Assembly (NCBI GenBank): GCA_023666665.1
Contig: JAMPBN010000001.1
Span: 1,177,332-1,241,331, forward strand
Reading direction: 5' to 3'
Length of the DNA stretch: 64,000 bases
Origin: Prevotella sp.
Lineage (GTDB): Bacteria > Bacteroidota > Bacteroidia > Bacteroidales > Muribaculaceae
The notes under the pieces are model-generated. The model was not told where the DNA came from and did no database searches. It was given only the letters and a program-made list of their open reading frames with translations. Position 1 is the stretch's first letter; each line of letters starts with the position of its first letter. This document shows, one piece after another, positions 34,597 to 43,580 of the stretch. Position numbers and translations under genes: made by a program.

Positions 34597-35885
34597 AGCA
34601 GCTTGCTGCGCGAGGCGCGGAAATCGTCGAAGCTGCGGAAGATGTCGGCCAACGCAGCCATTGAATTGCGCGTCTGCGCATCATAGAGCGTCGCCGAATT
34701 GCCGTTGCCCGTCTGATTGCGTCCCTGCAGAGTGTCGCTCACCCCGCCGGCTTTCTCAAACAGCTTCATCTCCAGGTTTACCAGCTCATAAGCCCCCGAG
34801 GTTGCCGGATTCGTCACCACCTGCTGCGGCCCGGGGCTACCAGGCTGCGGATTGTAGGGAATCACGCCGTCATACGATGCCCAGAGGTTCCTGATGTCGT
34901 TCCACGAATAGTCCTCACAAATCTGATTCTCCGGAAAGAGCAACACACCCTTGGCCGACGACGACATCATATTGTCAATAAGCGTAATGAGGCGGTTTAC
35001 GTGTTTTTGTTGGTCAATCAGCCCCTCAACAAAGGGGTGAATCTCGCCGTCCATCAGCGGATAAAACTTCACCACAAACGGATGTCGCCCGGCCTCGTCA
35101 ATGCGCAGCAATATCCCCTCGGGAGTGAGAAAACGCCCCTGCCAAATCGTGGAATACTCCAGGCGGGTGTGTATGCGCGGCTGCCCCTTTTTGGCGCGTT
35201 TGCGGTTGGTGGCGGTAACCTCGGCGCTTCGGCTCTCCGGCAGGTAATAGAGCGTGGAGCTGAGAGTGTCGTGGCAGCGCAAACGCCCGGCGGCCTCGAG
35301 GGTCCACACCTCTATCACCCGGCAGCGCTCCGCCCCGCCATAGAGGCGCTTAATCTCCTCGGCCTTCTCCTTTGAGCCTCTCGCAAAGCGCCCAACCGTC
35401 TCCGCAAGGCTCCAGTCGTGAAACATCCCCACCAGCTCCATATCAAGGCCACGGGGGTCGCGAATCTCCGAGCAGAAAAAGTCGTCGGGGTTCACGTTGT
35501 CAACCCACACGCCGTCGCCCTCCGGACGGCGCTCGTTGACGATTCTCTGCACCGCGCACCCGCTGATTAGAAACTCCTCGAGCATCCGCGCGTCGAGTTC
35601 GCCGAGGTGGTTGTGGTCAACCGGCGCGTTAGCCTGGTCCTCGCGTGAGCGGAAGTGGCCCACAATCGTCGTCACCAGGCGGTGAATCATATTGTTGGTA
35701 ATGGGCGGCCGGCCGTTGAGCGAGGCATATTCCCCCTCGGTGAGCCGCGAGCCGTCGGGCAGGATGATTATGTCGCCCCACTGGTGGCCATAAGTAAAGA
35801 GCTTGAAGCGCTGCCGCGCCGCGCGAAAGGGTGCAAGGCGATCATACTCGCGCCTTGCGCGTTCAAGATAGTCTGTTTCCATCAT
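34593..35885 (-). CDS. Phage portal protein (P22/SPP1-like), last gene of the capsid cassette
   Basis: 430 aa with portal features: ITNNMIHRLVTTIVGHFRSR near residue 80, DNVNPDDFFCSEIRDPRGLD, then HPFVEGLIDQQKHVNRLITL with DNMMSSSAKGVLLFPE, the stem and clip region, and QGRNQTGNGNSATLYDAQTR. Portals form the dodecameric DNA gate of a virion. It is shorter than P22-type portals (600-700 aa) and lacks a long C-terminal crown. No terminase gene is nearby to dock on it. Starts with ATGA overlap to the upstream 167 aa gene. Composition matches the host. Confidence 0.78.
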   Translation of the reverse strand: MMETDYLERARREYDRLAPFRAARQRFKLFTYGHQWGDIIILPDGSRLTEGEYASLNGRPPITNNMIHRLVTTIVGHFRSREDQANAPVDHNHLGELDARMLEEFLISGCAVQRIVNERRPEGDGVWVDNVNPDDFFCSEIRDPRGLDMELVGMFHDWSLAETVGRFARGSKEKAEEIKRLYGGAERCRVIEVWTLEAAGRLRCHDTLSSTLYYLPESRSAEVTATNRKRAKKGQPRIHTRLEYSTIWQGRFLTPEGILLRIDEAGRHPFVVKFYPLMDGEIHPFVEGLIDQQKHVNRLITLIDNMMSSSAKGVLLFPENQICEDYSWNDIRNLWASYDGVIPYNPQPGSPGPQQVVTNPATSGAYELVNLEMKLFEKAGGVSDTLQGRNQTGNGNSATLYDAQTRNSMAALADIFRSFDDFRASRSKLL

Positions 35886-36385
35886 TCTGTTGCTACTAAA
35901 AGTCGGTCGTCAAAAATGTAAGTTTCGCTCCCGGGGTCGGTTATGGCAATAACCGAGCTCAACGAGCCTCTCGGAGCGCACACAATCAGCTCCCGCGGCG
36001 AAATGCGTGCCGCCATGGGGCGCTGGCAGTAGGGATTTGCCGCAAGGCGGCGCAAGGTTGCGGGATTCTCGTCGGGAACCACCGCGCCGGGCCACTCCGA
36101 GAAGCGCACCCGCAAAATGCGCCTCACCCTCTGGGGCAGCTTCACGTGAGTAACGCCGTAAACCCCCGAAACCTGCGCTTCCGAAGCCAATTCTTCGGGC
36201 GCAAGCAGCTCCTCGGGAGCCTCATCGAGTTGCGTGAGATACCAGGCCCGCATCTCCTCGGTGAGCATGGCGTCAAAATCCGCGCCCTCGGTGCGCGCCA
36301 CCGTGCAGTCGAGCCGCAGGGGCTCGGCTGTACGGGCGTAGCGCCACAGGGTCAACATTTCGGCCTTGGTCAGCGTGCGCTTCAT
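35882..36385 (-). CDS. Unknown protein between capsid and portal genes (possible head completion/adaptor)
   Basis: 167 aa. N-terminal half helical (TKAEMLTLWRYARTAE ... MLTEEMRAWYLTQLDEA), C-terminal half beta-rich (THVKLPQRVRRILRVRFSEW ... SETYIFDDRLL). I do not recognise a family with certainty. Its 4-bp overlaps with both the capsid and the portal gene show it belongs to the module; position and two-part fold suggest a head-to-tail adaptor or portal/capsid assembly factor (inference). Confidence 0.65.
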   Translation of the reverse strand: MKRTLTKAEMLTLWRYARTAEPLRLDCTVARTEGADFDAMLTEEMRAWYLTQLDEAPEELLAPEELASEAQVSGVYGVTHVKLPQRVRRILRVRFSEWPGAVVPDENPATLRRLAANPYCQRPMAARISPRELIVCAPRGSLSSVIAITDPGSETYIFDDRLLVATE

Positions 36386-37575
36386 GCTTTCGTGGCGGTA
36401 ACGCGGACGTGGGCTTCAGGATAACGCAATACCAGGCAGCTCACCTCGGTCATCACTACGGCCTCGGTGTTGCGCTGTCCCGAAGTGCGCAGGTCAAGGG
36501 TTGTGGCCGAGAAAGGCACGTGAACGTACTTGGTCAGGAACTCCGGGTCTATGATAAGACCGTCGGCCGAATGGCCGCAGGAATCGAGTACCTCGGAGTG
36601 AATCACGTAGAGAGTGCCGAACTTGGAGTGCATCTCCGTGAAGTCCAGACCCCAGCGGCTCACCACGTCGCCCGGAAGCATCACGCGCTGATTGCCGTCA
36701 AGCAGCGAAAGCTGCTCAATCAGCTCCGTGCCGGCAACGAGGATTTTGCGCGCCGAACCGGCGTGGCCCGTAAAGGCCGTCGACATCACCTTGAGCCAGT
36801 CGGCCGACTTCAGTGCTCCGGCAGGATAGGTGGCATCCTTGCCCGCCTGATTCCATATGCCTCCGGTCAGGAATACCTCGCATTTCTTCTCCGTGTCGGT
36901 AAAGCGGGCCTTGGTGCCGAACAGGAACGTGCGCTCCATGGCAAGGCGCATGTCGTAGAGCGCCACCTCCTCCTGGTCGGAGAATGTCCAGCCCACCTCC
37001 TTGTTGGCGGCGCGCATTAGGGTTGATTGCTCAATCTGCGTCTTGAAAATCTGGCAGTAGTTCTGCATCTTTTCGGGCAGAGCCTCATATTGCGCGGTCT
37101 GCACGTCGAGTTCGCCGGCAGCGCGACCCATGCGCACCACTTTGGCTCCGGCGGGAATGTCAAAGAGGTCATCGGCCGTGACGTTTACGGGCTTCACGCG
37201 GACGCTCTGACCGTTCACCTCCATCACGTAGGCAATCAGCGCCTCCGAGGCCGAGGTTTTTACATCGGGCAGCATAATGGTTTCCGATTGGTCAAAAGCC
37301 TTGTCCTCGTTAAGGGTCAGCGAAACCACGCTGTCGCCGGCAATCATGGCCTGGGCCTTCAGCGTTGCCGACTGCGGGCGCGTTGCCACTGCGTAATAGT
37401 CTACTGTCATACTCTTGCAGGGCCGTGACGCGGCATAGCGGCTCAGCTGGTCAATGGGCGTGGCCATAGGGCGCAGCTTGGTGATTTTACGGTCTACGTC
37501 GTTGCGCAGAAGTTCGGGGGTCTGTTGGTTTGCGAGCGTGGTTGTCAGGGGCTCGCCGGTAATCTGTTTGCTCAT
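36382..37575 (-). CDS. SU10-type major capsid protein (HK97 fold, DUF5309-like)
   Basis: 397 aa. N-terminal region PELLRNDVDRKITKLRPMAT and a central EALPEKMQNYCQIFKTQIEQ ... SDQEEVALYDMRLAMERTFL, the spine-helix pattern of SU10-like capsid proteins. A C-terminal part with RKILVAGTELIEQLSLL and a GLDFTEMHSKFGTLYVIHSE stretch resembles an A-domain end. It would self-assemble into a shell. No maturation protease or long scaffold is next to it; the 69 aa upstream gene may replace one. Encapsulin is less likely because of the adjoining portal. Confidence 0.75.
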   Translation of the reverse strand: MSKQITGEPLTTTLANQQTPELLRNDVDRKITKLRPMATPIDQLSRYAASRPCKSMTVDYYAVATRPQSATLKAQAMIAGDSVVSLTLNEDKAFDQSETIMLPDVKTSASEALIAYVMEVNGQSVRVKPVNVTADDLFDIPAGAKVVRMGRAAGELDVQTAQYEALPEKMQNYCQIFKTQIEQSTLMRAANKEVGWTFSDQEEVALYDMRLAMERTFLFGTKARFTDTEKKCEVFLTGGIWNQAGKDATYPAGALKSADWLKVMSTAFTGHAGSARKILVAGTELIEQLSLLDGNQRVMLPGDVVSRWGLDFTEMHSKFGTLYVIHSEVLDSCGHSADGLIIDPEFLTKYVHVPFSATTLDLRTSGQRNTEAVVMTEVSCLVLRYPEAHVRVTATKA

Positions 37576-37595
37576 AGTCTTTTCTTGTTGTTTAA

Positions 37596-37634
37596 AGGTT
37601 TAGGGGTTTAAGGGTTTAGGGGTTTAGGGGTTTA
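37596..37634 (+). repeat. TTTAGGGG octamer array at the 69 aa gene 3' end
   Basis: Four to five imperfect copies of GTTTAGGG between the capsid gene and the small gene; it supplies the small gene's stop codon (minus strand TAA). Confidence 0.75.
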
Positions 37635-37841
37635 CTCCCAGATTGATTTATGGATTGTGTTGAGAATCTCAAAGCCTTGCTGAGGCTCCTCGGCCGCTTT
37701 CTGCCCGGGACTCTCCCAGAGCGACGGCTCCTGCATTCTTTTCTCAATCTGTTCGTTCAAGCCTCGGCGATAGCCGCGCTCTTCGGCTTCGGCAAGCTGC
37801 TGCTCAAAGCCGGCGGGGGTGGGGTTCTGATTCTGTTCCAT
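37632..37841 (-). CDS. Small acidic coiled-coil-like protein, first gene of the capsid cassette (possible scaffold)
   Basis: 69 aa: MEQNQNPTPAGFEQQLAEAE then ERGYRRGLNEQIEKRMQEPS, Gln/Glu-rich and predicted helical. No family recognised. Short helical proteins just upstream of a capsid gene are often scaffolding or assembly factors, which is the only basis for that suggestion. A TAACTTTG element (37851-37858) lies 9 bases from its ATG. Its stop comes from an octamer array. Confidence 0.6.
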   Translation of the reverse strand: MEQNQNPTPAGFEQQLAEAEERGYRRGLNEQIEKRMQEPSLWESPGQKAAEEPQQGFEILNTIHKSIWE

Positions 37842-37850
37842 AATGACGCT

Positions 37851-37858
37851 GCAAAGTT
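37851..37858 (-). promoter_or_regulatory. -7 element of the capsid-portal cassette
   Basis: TAACTTTG on the minus strand, just upstream of the 69 aa gene. The upstream spacer is GC-rich and no TTG is found at the right distance, so it may be weak or need an activator. It is divergent from the ilvE promoter. Confidence 0.55.
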
Positions 37859-37900
37859 ACGCCCGCCCCTCGCCGCTGAACCGTAGAATTTGTCCGATTG

Positions 37901-37930
37901 TTGAAAATTAAAAAAAATTACGTAAATTTG
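37901..37930 (+). promoter_or_regulatory. Promoter of ilvE
   Basis: TTG (37901-37903), 19-nt spacer, TAAATTTG (37923-37930), nine bases before the ATG at 37940. Confidence 0.8.
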
Positions 37931-37939
37931 CAGCCCATT

Positions 37940-38977
37940 ATGAACACTGATATGGCATCAAACGATTTAGACTGGAGTACATTGCCGTTTGGCTACGTAC
38001 CCACCGACATCAACGTCCGCTCGACGTTTCGCAACGGCGTTTGGGGCCCCATTGAAGAGACCTCATCAGAATATATTAATATGCACATGGCCGCAACCGC
38101 GCTGCACTACGGCCAGGAAATCTTTGAAGGACTGAAAGCTTTTCGCGGCAAAGACGGCAAAATACGCATTTTCCGCCTCCACGACAATGCCAAGCGCATA
38201 ATCGAATCCGCCAAAGGCCTGCTCATGGAGCCGGTGCCCGAAGAACTCTTCTGCGAAATGTGCATTCGCGCCGTCAAGGCCAACGAACGCTTCATTCCCC
38301 CCTACGGCTCAGGCGCTTCGCTCTATATCCGCCCCCTCGAAATCGGTATGACCGCCCAGGTTGGCGTGAAACGCGCCACCGAATATACATTCATCGTCTT
38401 CGTGTCGCCCGTGGGTCCTTACTTCAAAGAGGGCTTCAAGCCCACCAACATCTGCATTATGCGCGAATATGACCGCGTGGCACCCAAGGGCACCGGACGC
38501 TGGAAAGTCGGAGGCAACTACGCCGCATCAATCGCCGCCGGAGCCAAAGCCCACGACATGGGCTACAGCGCAGTGCTCTACCTCGACCCCAAAGAAAAAA
38601 AATACCTCGACGAATGCGGACCCGCAAACTTCTTTGCCATCAAAGACGGCAAATACATAACCCCCGCATCCGAATCCATACTCCCCTCAATCACCAACAT
38701 GAGCTTCATGACCCTGGCCCGCGACATGGGCCTCGAAGTGGAACAGCGCCATATCACCGTCGACGAACTCGCCGACGTCAGCGAAGCCGCAGCCTGCGGC
38801 ACCGCAGCAGTGGCCTCTCCCGTAGGCGAGGTTCATGACCTCGACACCGGCATTCACTACGTCATTGCCAAAGACGCACAACCCGGCCCCGTCACCACCG
38901 AACTCTACAACCGCCTCCGCGCAATTCAATACGGCGAGGCTCCCGACTCTCACGGCTGGACAACTCTCGTAGAATGA
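37940..38977 (+). CDS. ilvE: Branched-chain amino acid aminotransferase
   Basis: 345 aa from MNTDMASNDLDWS; a longer frame would start inside the promoter. Fold type IV PLP enzyme with YINMHMAATALHYGQEIFEG, the PLP lysine region GRWKVGGNYAAS and the C-terminal EAAACGTAAVASPVG. It catalyses the last step of Val, Leu and Ile synthesis. Overlaps the HD-domain gene by 4 bp. Confidence 0.95.
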   Translation: MNTDMASNDLDWSTLPFGYVPTDINVRSTFRNGVWGPIEETSSEYINMHMAATALHYGQEIFEGLKAFRGKDGKIRIFRLHDNAKRIIESAKGLLMEPVPEELFCEMCIRAVKANERFIPPYGSGASLYIRPLEIGMTAQVGVKRATEYTFIVFVSPVGPYFKEGFKPTNICIMREYDRVAPKGTGRWKVGGNYAASIAAGAKAHDMGYSAVLYLDPKEKKYLDECGPANFFAIKDGKYITPASESILPSITNMSFMTLARDMGLEVEQRHITVDELADVSEAAACGTAAVASPVGEVHDLDTGIHYVIAKDAQPGPVTTELYNRLRAIQYGEAPDSHGWTTLVE

Positions 38978-39480
38978 TTAACTACCAGGAAATCATCAAC
39001 AAATACTATCCCGAGGGCACGCGCCTTCGGGATATTTATATGCGCCACGCCCTCGACGTTGCCGCTATGGCCGAAGAACTCCGCGCCAAGTATCACCCCG
39101 ACCTCGACCCCGCCGAGGTCCGCGCCGCCTCCATGACCCACGACATCGGCATCTTCCTGACCGATGCCCCCGGTATTGAATGCCACGGCTCAGCGCCTTA
39201 TATTCAGCACGGCCCCCTAGGCGCCGACCTGCTGCGCCGCGAGGGCGCTCCCGAATGGATGGCCCGCGTGGCCGAGCGCCACACCGGAGTCGGCATCGGC
39301 AACCTCGTGCCCGAAACTATGTTGGAAAAACTCGTGTGCTACGCCGACAAGTTCTATTCCAAATCCGGCGATATGAAGCGCAAATCACTTGACCGCGTCG
39401 AAGCCTCCATGGCACGCTACGGAGCCCAAAATCTTGAGGCTTTTCACCGGCTGCGCCTTCAGGTGCTTCAAATATTATGA
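38974..39480 (+). CDS. HD-domain hydrolase
   Basis: 168 aa metal-dependent phosphohydrolase of the HD superfamily: His in YMRHALDVAAMAEEL, the HD doublet in SMTHDIGIF, then HGPLGADLL and ERHTGVG, and Asp in YADKFYS. Similar small HDIG proteins act on nucleotides or are uncharacterised; substrate unknown. Co-transcribed with ilvE. Confidence 0.85.
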   Translation: MINYQEIINKYYPEGTRLRDIYMRHALDVAAMAEELRAKYHPDLDPAEVRAASMTHDIGIFLTDAPGIECHGSAPYIQHGPLGADLLRREGAPEWMARVAERHTGVGIGNLVPETMLEKLVCYADKFYSKSGDMKRKSLDRVEASMARYGAQNLEAFHRLRLQVLQIL

Positions 39481-39511
39481 CTTTCTACGCCCAAAATCCA
39501 ACTTTAATTCG

Positions 39512-39519
39512 TAACTTTG
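39512..39519 (+). promoter_or_regulatory. -7 element of hisS
   Basis: TAACTTTG 25 bases before the hisS ATG; no clear -33 TTG. Confidence 0.55.
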
Positions 39520-39544
39520 CGGAAATAAACACAATCATACTGAA

Positions 39545-40915
39545 ATGAAGCCCTCAATTCCTAAAGGAACTCGCGATTTCACGCCCGCCGAGATGGCGCG
39601 GCGCAACTATATTTTCGACACCATCCGCACGGTGTTCCGACTCTACGGTTTCGCACCCATCGAAACCCCCGCGCTCGAAAACCTCTCAACCCTCATGGGC
39701 AAATATGGCGAGGAGGGCGACAAGCTCCTCTTCAAGGTACTCAACTCCGGCGACTTTCTGCACGGCGTTGACCCCGCCCTGCTCCAGAACCCCGAGGGGC
39801 AGTGGGGCAAGCTCACCGCACAACTCTGCGAAAAAGGTCTGCGCTACGACCTCACCGTGCCCTTTGCCCGCTTCGTCGTTATGCACCGCAACGACCTGCA
39901 GATGCCCTTCAAGCGCTATCAGATTCAACCCGTGTGGCGCGCCGACCGACCCCAAAAAGGTCGCTACCGCGAATTTTACCAGTGCGATGCCGACATTGTC
40001 GGCTCCGACTCCCTCATCAACGAAGTTGAGCTGCTGCAGCTCATCGACGAAGTCTTTGCACGCCTGGGAATACGCATCGCCATCAAGCTCAACAACCGCA
40101 AGGTCCTCGCCGGAATCGCCACCCTCATCGGGTTCCCCGACAAGATGGTCGACATCACCGTGGCCATTGACAAACTCGATAAAATCGGCCTCGAAGCCGT
40201 CAATGCCGAACTCCGCGAGCGCGGACTCACCCCCGAAGCCGTCAGCGCCCTCGAACCCATCCTGAAAATCGACGGCACCGTCAGCGAGCGCCTCAACAAG
40301 CTCGCCGAGCTGCTCAAAGATGTTCCCGAAGGAGCTCTCGGAGTTGCCGAACTCCGCGAAATCGTTGCCGGAGTCGAAGCCCTCGGACTCCGCGCACAGC
40401 TCGACCTCGACGTGAGCCTGGCCCGAGGACTCAACTACTACACCGGAGCCATCATCGAAGTTAAGGCCCTCGACGTAGCCATCGGCTCCATAACCGGCGG
40501 CGGACGCTACGACAACCTCACCGGAGTATTCGGCATGCCCGGCCTCTCCGGCGTGGGCATCAGCTTCGGTGCCGACCGCATCTACGATGTCCTAAACCAG
40601 CTCAACCTCTACCCCGCCGACCTCCTAACCGGAGCCAAAGTACTCTTCCTCAACATGGGCACCGCCGAAGCCGCCGAATCGCTCAAAATGGTCAAGGAAC
40701 TCCGCGCCGCCGGAATCTCCGCAGAACTCTACCCCGATGCCGCCAAGATGAAAAAGCAGATGAGCTATGCCGACGCCAAAGGCATCCCCTACGTAGCTAT
40801 CATCGGCGAAAGCGAACTCGCCTCCGGCCAACTCACCCTCAAAAATATGTCAACAGGCGAACAGCAGCTCCTCACCCCCTCCTCCGCCGCCCAATTATTA
40901 ATTACTAATTACTAA
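39545..40915 (+). CDS. hisS: Histidyl-tRNA synthetase
   Basis: 456 aa class II synthetase. N terminus [18 protein letters not shown]; motif 2 around [20 protein letters not shown]; the histidine-specific loops [14 protein letters not shown] and GGGRYDNL (motif 3 near [12 protein letters not shown]); and a C-terminal anticodon-binding domain from about 365. The end QLLITNY and stop are encoded by a TAATTAC heptamer array. Confidence 0.96.
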   Translation: MKPSIPKGTRDFTPAEMARRNYIFDTIRTVFRLYGFAPIETPALENLSTLMGKYGEEGDKLLFKVLNSGDFLHGVDPALLQNPEGQWGKLTAQLCEKGLRYDLTVPFARFVVMHRNDLQMPFKRYQIQPVWRADRPQKGRYREFYQCDADIVGSDSLINEVELLQLIDEVFARLGIRIAIKLNNRKVLAGIATLIGFPDKMVDITVAIDKLDKIGLEAVNAELRERGLTPEAVSALEPILKIDGTVSERLNKLAELLKDVPEGALGVAELREIVAGVEALGLRAQLDLDVSLARGLNYYTGAIIEVKALDVAIGSITGGGRYDNLTGVFGMPGLSGVGISFGADRIYDVLNQLNLYPADLLTGAKVLFLNMGTAEAAESLKMVKELRAAGISAELYPDAAKMKKQMSYADAKGIPYVAIIGESELASGQLTLKNMSTGEQQLLTPSSAAQLLITNY

Positions 40916-40920
40916 TTAAT
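40892..40920 (+). repeat. TAATTAC heptamer array at the hisS 3' end
   Basis: CAATTAT, TAATTAC, TAATTAC, TAATTAA. It gives the hisS tail and stop and abuts the ATG of the next gene. Confidence 0.85.
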
Positions 40921-41440
40921 GACACTATCGGAAGTTCGTCGCCAATTCTTTACCTTTCGCAACGGTCTGCTCGCCGACATGCTCCGCAAGCAGGCCCAAC
41001 TGCCCCAAAAGGTAATCTTCGGCCTCAATCTGCCCCAGCTGCGCGAAATCGCCGCCCGCTGCGGTCAAGATGACGCCCTGGCCTGCGAACTCTGGGCCGA
41101 CACCGACTGCCGCGAGGCCCGACTCCTCGCCCCGATGATTCACTCTGCCTCGGCCGAGGTCCTCGCCTGGCTCGACCAAGTCATCACCATTGAAGAGGCC
41201 GACGTGGTGTGTCACCGCCTGCTGCGCCGCTGCCCCGGAGCCGCCGACAAGGCTCGCCAAGCGCTCCGCAGCGACAACCCCCTGGTATGCTATGCCGCCA
41301 TTCGCTTGATTATCAACCTCCTCCCCGATAGCCGCGAACTCGCCCTCCAAGCCCTCCAAACCGTAGAATTTCACTCCCTGACCGACGGCATCATGCGCCA
41401 GCTGCGCCGTCAACTCGCCAATGAAGAAGAAGCTCTATAA
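40919..41440 (+). CDS. AlkD-like DNA alkylation repair protein (HEAT repeats)
   Basis: 173 aa, helical throughout; pattern FGLNLPQLREIAARCG and LWADTDCREARLLAPMIHS resembles AlkD/HEAT-like DNA glycosylases, which remove positively charged alkyl bases. It is shorter than full AlkD (about 235 aa), so it may be a distant or minimal form; catalytic Asp/Trp residues cannot be placed with confidence. Overlaps waaA by 20 bp. Confidence 0.65.
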   Translation: MTLSEVRRQFFTFRNGLLADMLRKQAQLPQKVIFGLNLPQLREIAARCGQDDALACELWADTDCREARLLAPMIHSASAEVLAWLDQVITIEEADVVCHRLLRRCPGAADKARQALRSDNPLVCYAAIRLIINLLPDSRELALQALQTVEFHSLTDGIMRQLRRQLANEEEAL

Positions 41441-42686
41441 CTCAGCGCTGAGCCTCACCAAAGGCCTACTCTCCACTGTCAGGGTCATACCCTCGCCGGC
41501 GCTGAGCAAAACCCGCCGGTTCGTCGACGGCCAGGCTCGGGCGCTCAAAAACGCCTGCCAATTCCAGCCGGCAGCCGAAAACTTCTGGTTCCACTGCGCC
41601 TCGCTCGGCGAATATGCCATTGCCCGGCCCCTTATGGCCGAACTCAAACGCCGCAAGCCCGACTGCCGCATTGCCCTAACCTTCTTCTCCTCAACCGGAG
41701 TAATGGCGCTGCGCCGCCGACCCAACCCCGATGCCGACTATGTCGGCTTCCTGCCCCTCGACACCGCCGCAAACGCCTACTCGCTGCTCGACGCTTTCCG
41801 CCCCTCGGCAGCACTCTTTATGGTCAGCGAATACTGGCCCAACTACCTCGCCGAACTCAAGCGCCGCAACATACCCACCTTCCTGGTGAGCTGCATCTTC
41901 ACCGAAAACACCCCTCATTTCAAGCCGGTCATCGGCTCCATTTTCCGCGACTCGCTCCAAACCTACACCCGCATCTACTGCCTCAACCACGCCTCGGTAG
42001 ACGTTCTCAACCGTCTTGGCTACGACCGCGCCGTAGTCGAGGGCGACCCCCTGGTCGACAACGCCCTGCGCATTGCCGACACCAAATGGGACAGCCCCGC
42101 CCTGCGCCAGTTCTGCCACAAGGCCCCAACGCTCATATGCGGCTCTATCCACAACGGCGACGACATTGACCTCATTGCCCGCGAAATCAACTCCCACCCC
42201 TCGCGCCGCTACCTCCTGGTGCCCCACGAGGTCGACGAAGCCAGCCTCCAGGACGTTGAAGAAGCCCTCGACGTGCATTCACGCCGACTCTCGCGCTACA
42301 CCCCCACCATGGACGAAAACGTGCTGATTGTCGACAACATCGGCCAGCTCGCCTACCTCTACCGCTACGGCACTATGGCCTACGTGGGCGGCGGATTCAC
42401 CCGTCAGCTCCACTCCATCATCGAACCCGCCGTCTATGGCCTACCCATTGCCTTCGGGCCGCGCACCGAGCGCAAAGTCCTCGCCAAACTCCTGCTCAAA
42501 CTCGGAGTGGCAACCACCACGGCAACCCCCGCGCAATTCGCCGAATGGGCCGACCGACTCTTCAACGCCCCGCGCACGCAGCTCGAAGAAATACGCGCAA
42601 CCGCCCGCAAGTTCTGCGACGAACAGGCCGGCGCAACCCGACGCATAATATCCAACGTTCTCGAATGTCTAAAACCGACCGACTGA
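41421..42686 (+). CDS. waaA: 3-deoxy-D-manno-octulosonic acid (Kdo) transferase
   Basis: 421 aa GT30 enzyme: ASLGEYAIARPLMAELKRRK near the N terminus and, in the C-terminal lobe, LVPHEVDEASL and YVGGGFTRQLHSIIEPAVYG. It adds Kdo to the lipid A precursor on the inner membrane face. It opens the Kdo/lipid A cluster and overlaps lpxL. Confidence 0.94.
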   Translation: MKKKLYNSALSLTKGLLSTVRVIPSPALSKTRRFVDGQARALKNACQFQPAAENFWFHCASLGEYAIARPLMAELKRRKPDCRIALTFFSSTGVMALRRRPNPDADYVGFLPLDTAANAYSLLDAFRPSAALFMVSEYWPNYLAELKRRNIPTFLVSCIFTENTPHFKPVIGSIFRDSLQTYTRIYCLNHASVDVLNRLGYDRAVVEGDPLVDNALRIADTKWDSPALRQFCHKAPTLICGSIHNGDDIDLIAREINSHPSRRYLLVPHEVDEASLQDVEEALDVHSRRLSRYTPTMDENVLIVDNIGQLAYLYRYGTMAYVGGGFTRQLHSIIEPAVYGLPIAFGPRTERKVLAKLLLKLGVATTTATPAQFAEWADRLFNAPRTQLEEIRATARKFCDEQAGATRRIISNVLECLKPTD

Positions 42687-43546
42687 TATACCTCGCCTGC
42701 AGCGCTCTGAGCCGACTGCCATGGTGGATGCTCTACGCCCTGAGCAGCTTCCTGGCCTGGCTCTGCTACACATTCCGCCTCTACCGCTACAAGGTGGTCA
42801 TAGAAAACCTGCGCCTCGCATTCCCCGACATGTCGCCGCGCCAACGCCGGCGCATTGCCAGGCGCTTCTACCGCCACCTCGGCGACTCGCTCGTAGAGTC
42901 CGTCAAGCTACTCCACGTTTCCGACGAATCGCTGCGCCGCAAGGTGGAATTTGTCGGCTGGAACCAACTCGACCGCCAGCGCCGGGAGCACCGCTCCGTA
43001 GTCCTCTACCTCGGCCACTACGGCAACTGGGAGCTCGTCCCCACCATTGTTTGGGCCATCCCCGACGACTTTATCAAAGGCCAAATCTACAAGCCCGCAC
43101 ACCACCCCACCGGAGTCGCCGTAATGGAAAAAATCCGCTCGCGTTTCGGAGCCGAAAACATCAACCAGGAACACGCCTTCCTCCACCTCATCCGCCAGAA
43201 CCGCGCCGGACACCTCACCTGCACCGGATTCATCGCCGACCAGCGGCCCAACGGCAACTTCAACCACTGGACCACCTTTCTCGGACTCCCTACCGCTTAC
43301 ACCCCCGGAGGCGAAGAAATCGGCCGCCGAATCAACGCCGACTACTACTATATCGACCTCGAGGAAACCCGCCGGGGACACACGCGCCTCACCCTTATAC
43401 CCATTACCCCCGACCCCGACGAACCCGACTACCCCATGACCGTCGGCTACCTCCGCCTACTCGAAAAAACCATACGCCGCGACCCCGCCCTCTGGCTCTG
43501 GACCCACAAACGCTGGTCCGGCCAACTCCCCCCGCCAACCCCATAA
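42665..43546 (+). CDS. lpxL: Lipid A acyltransferase, LpxL/HtrB family
   Basis: 293 aa from MSKTDRLIYLACSALSRLPW. One N-terminal membrane segment, then the catalytic HX4E motif in YLGHYGNWEL and FIADQRPNGNFNHW further on. It transfers an acyl chain from ACP to Kdo-lipid A. Translationally coupled to waaA (22 bp overlap). The stop is the first TAA of a CCCCATAA array. Confidence 0.9.
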   Translation: MSKTDRLIYLACSALSRLPWWMLYALSSFLAWLCYTFRLYRYKVVIENLRLAFPDMSPRQRRRIARRFYRHLGDSLVESVKLLHVSDESLRRKVEFVGWNQLDRQRREHRSVVLYLGHYGNWELVPTIVWAIPDDFIKGQIYKPAHHPTGVAVMEKIRSRFGAENINQEHAFLHLIRQNRAGHLTCTGFIADQRPNGNFNHWTTFLGLPTAYTPGGEEIGRRINADYYYIDLEETRRGHTRLTLIPITPDPDEPDYPMTVGYLRLLEKTIRRDPALWLWTHKRWSGQLPPPTP

Positions 43547-43580
43547 CCCCATAACCCCATAACCCTCGGGCAAAGCCCGA
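43538..43580 (+). repeat. CCCCATAA array joined to hairpin TCGGGC-AAA-GCCCGA
   Basis: Three to four octamers followed by a perfect 6-bp hairpin (43566-43580), six bases before the kdsB ATG. The same join (AACCC + hairpin + AAT) occurs before yebC at 60183-60197. Confidence 0.85.

Noticed and set aside
36382-37575. Encapsulin nanocompartment instead of phage capsid
   Set aside because: A portal gene in the same transcript and the SU10-like central pattern favour a virion capsid.
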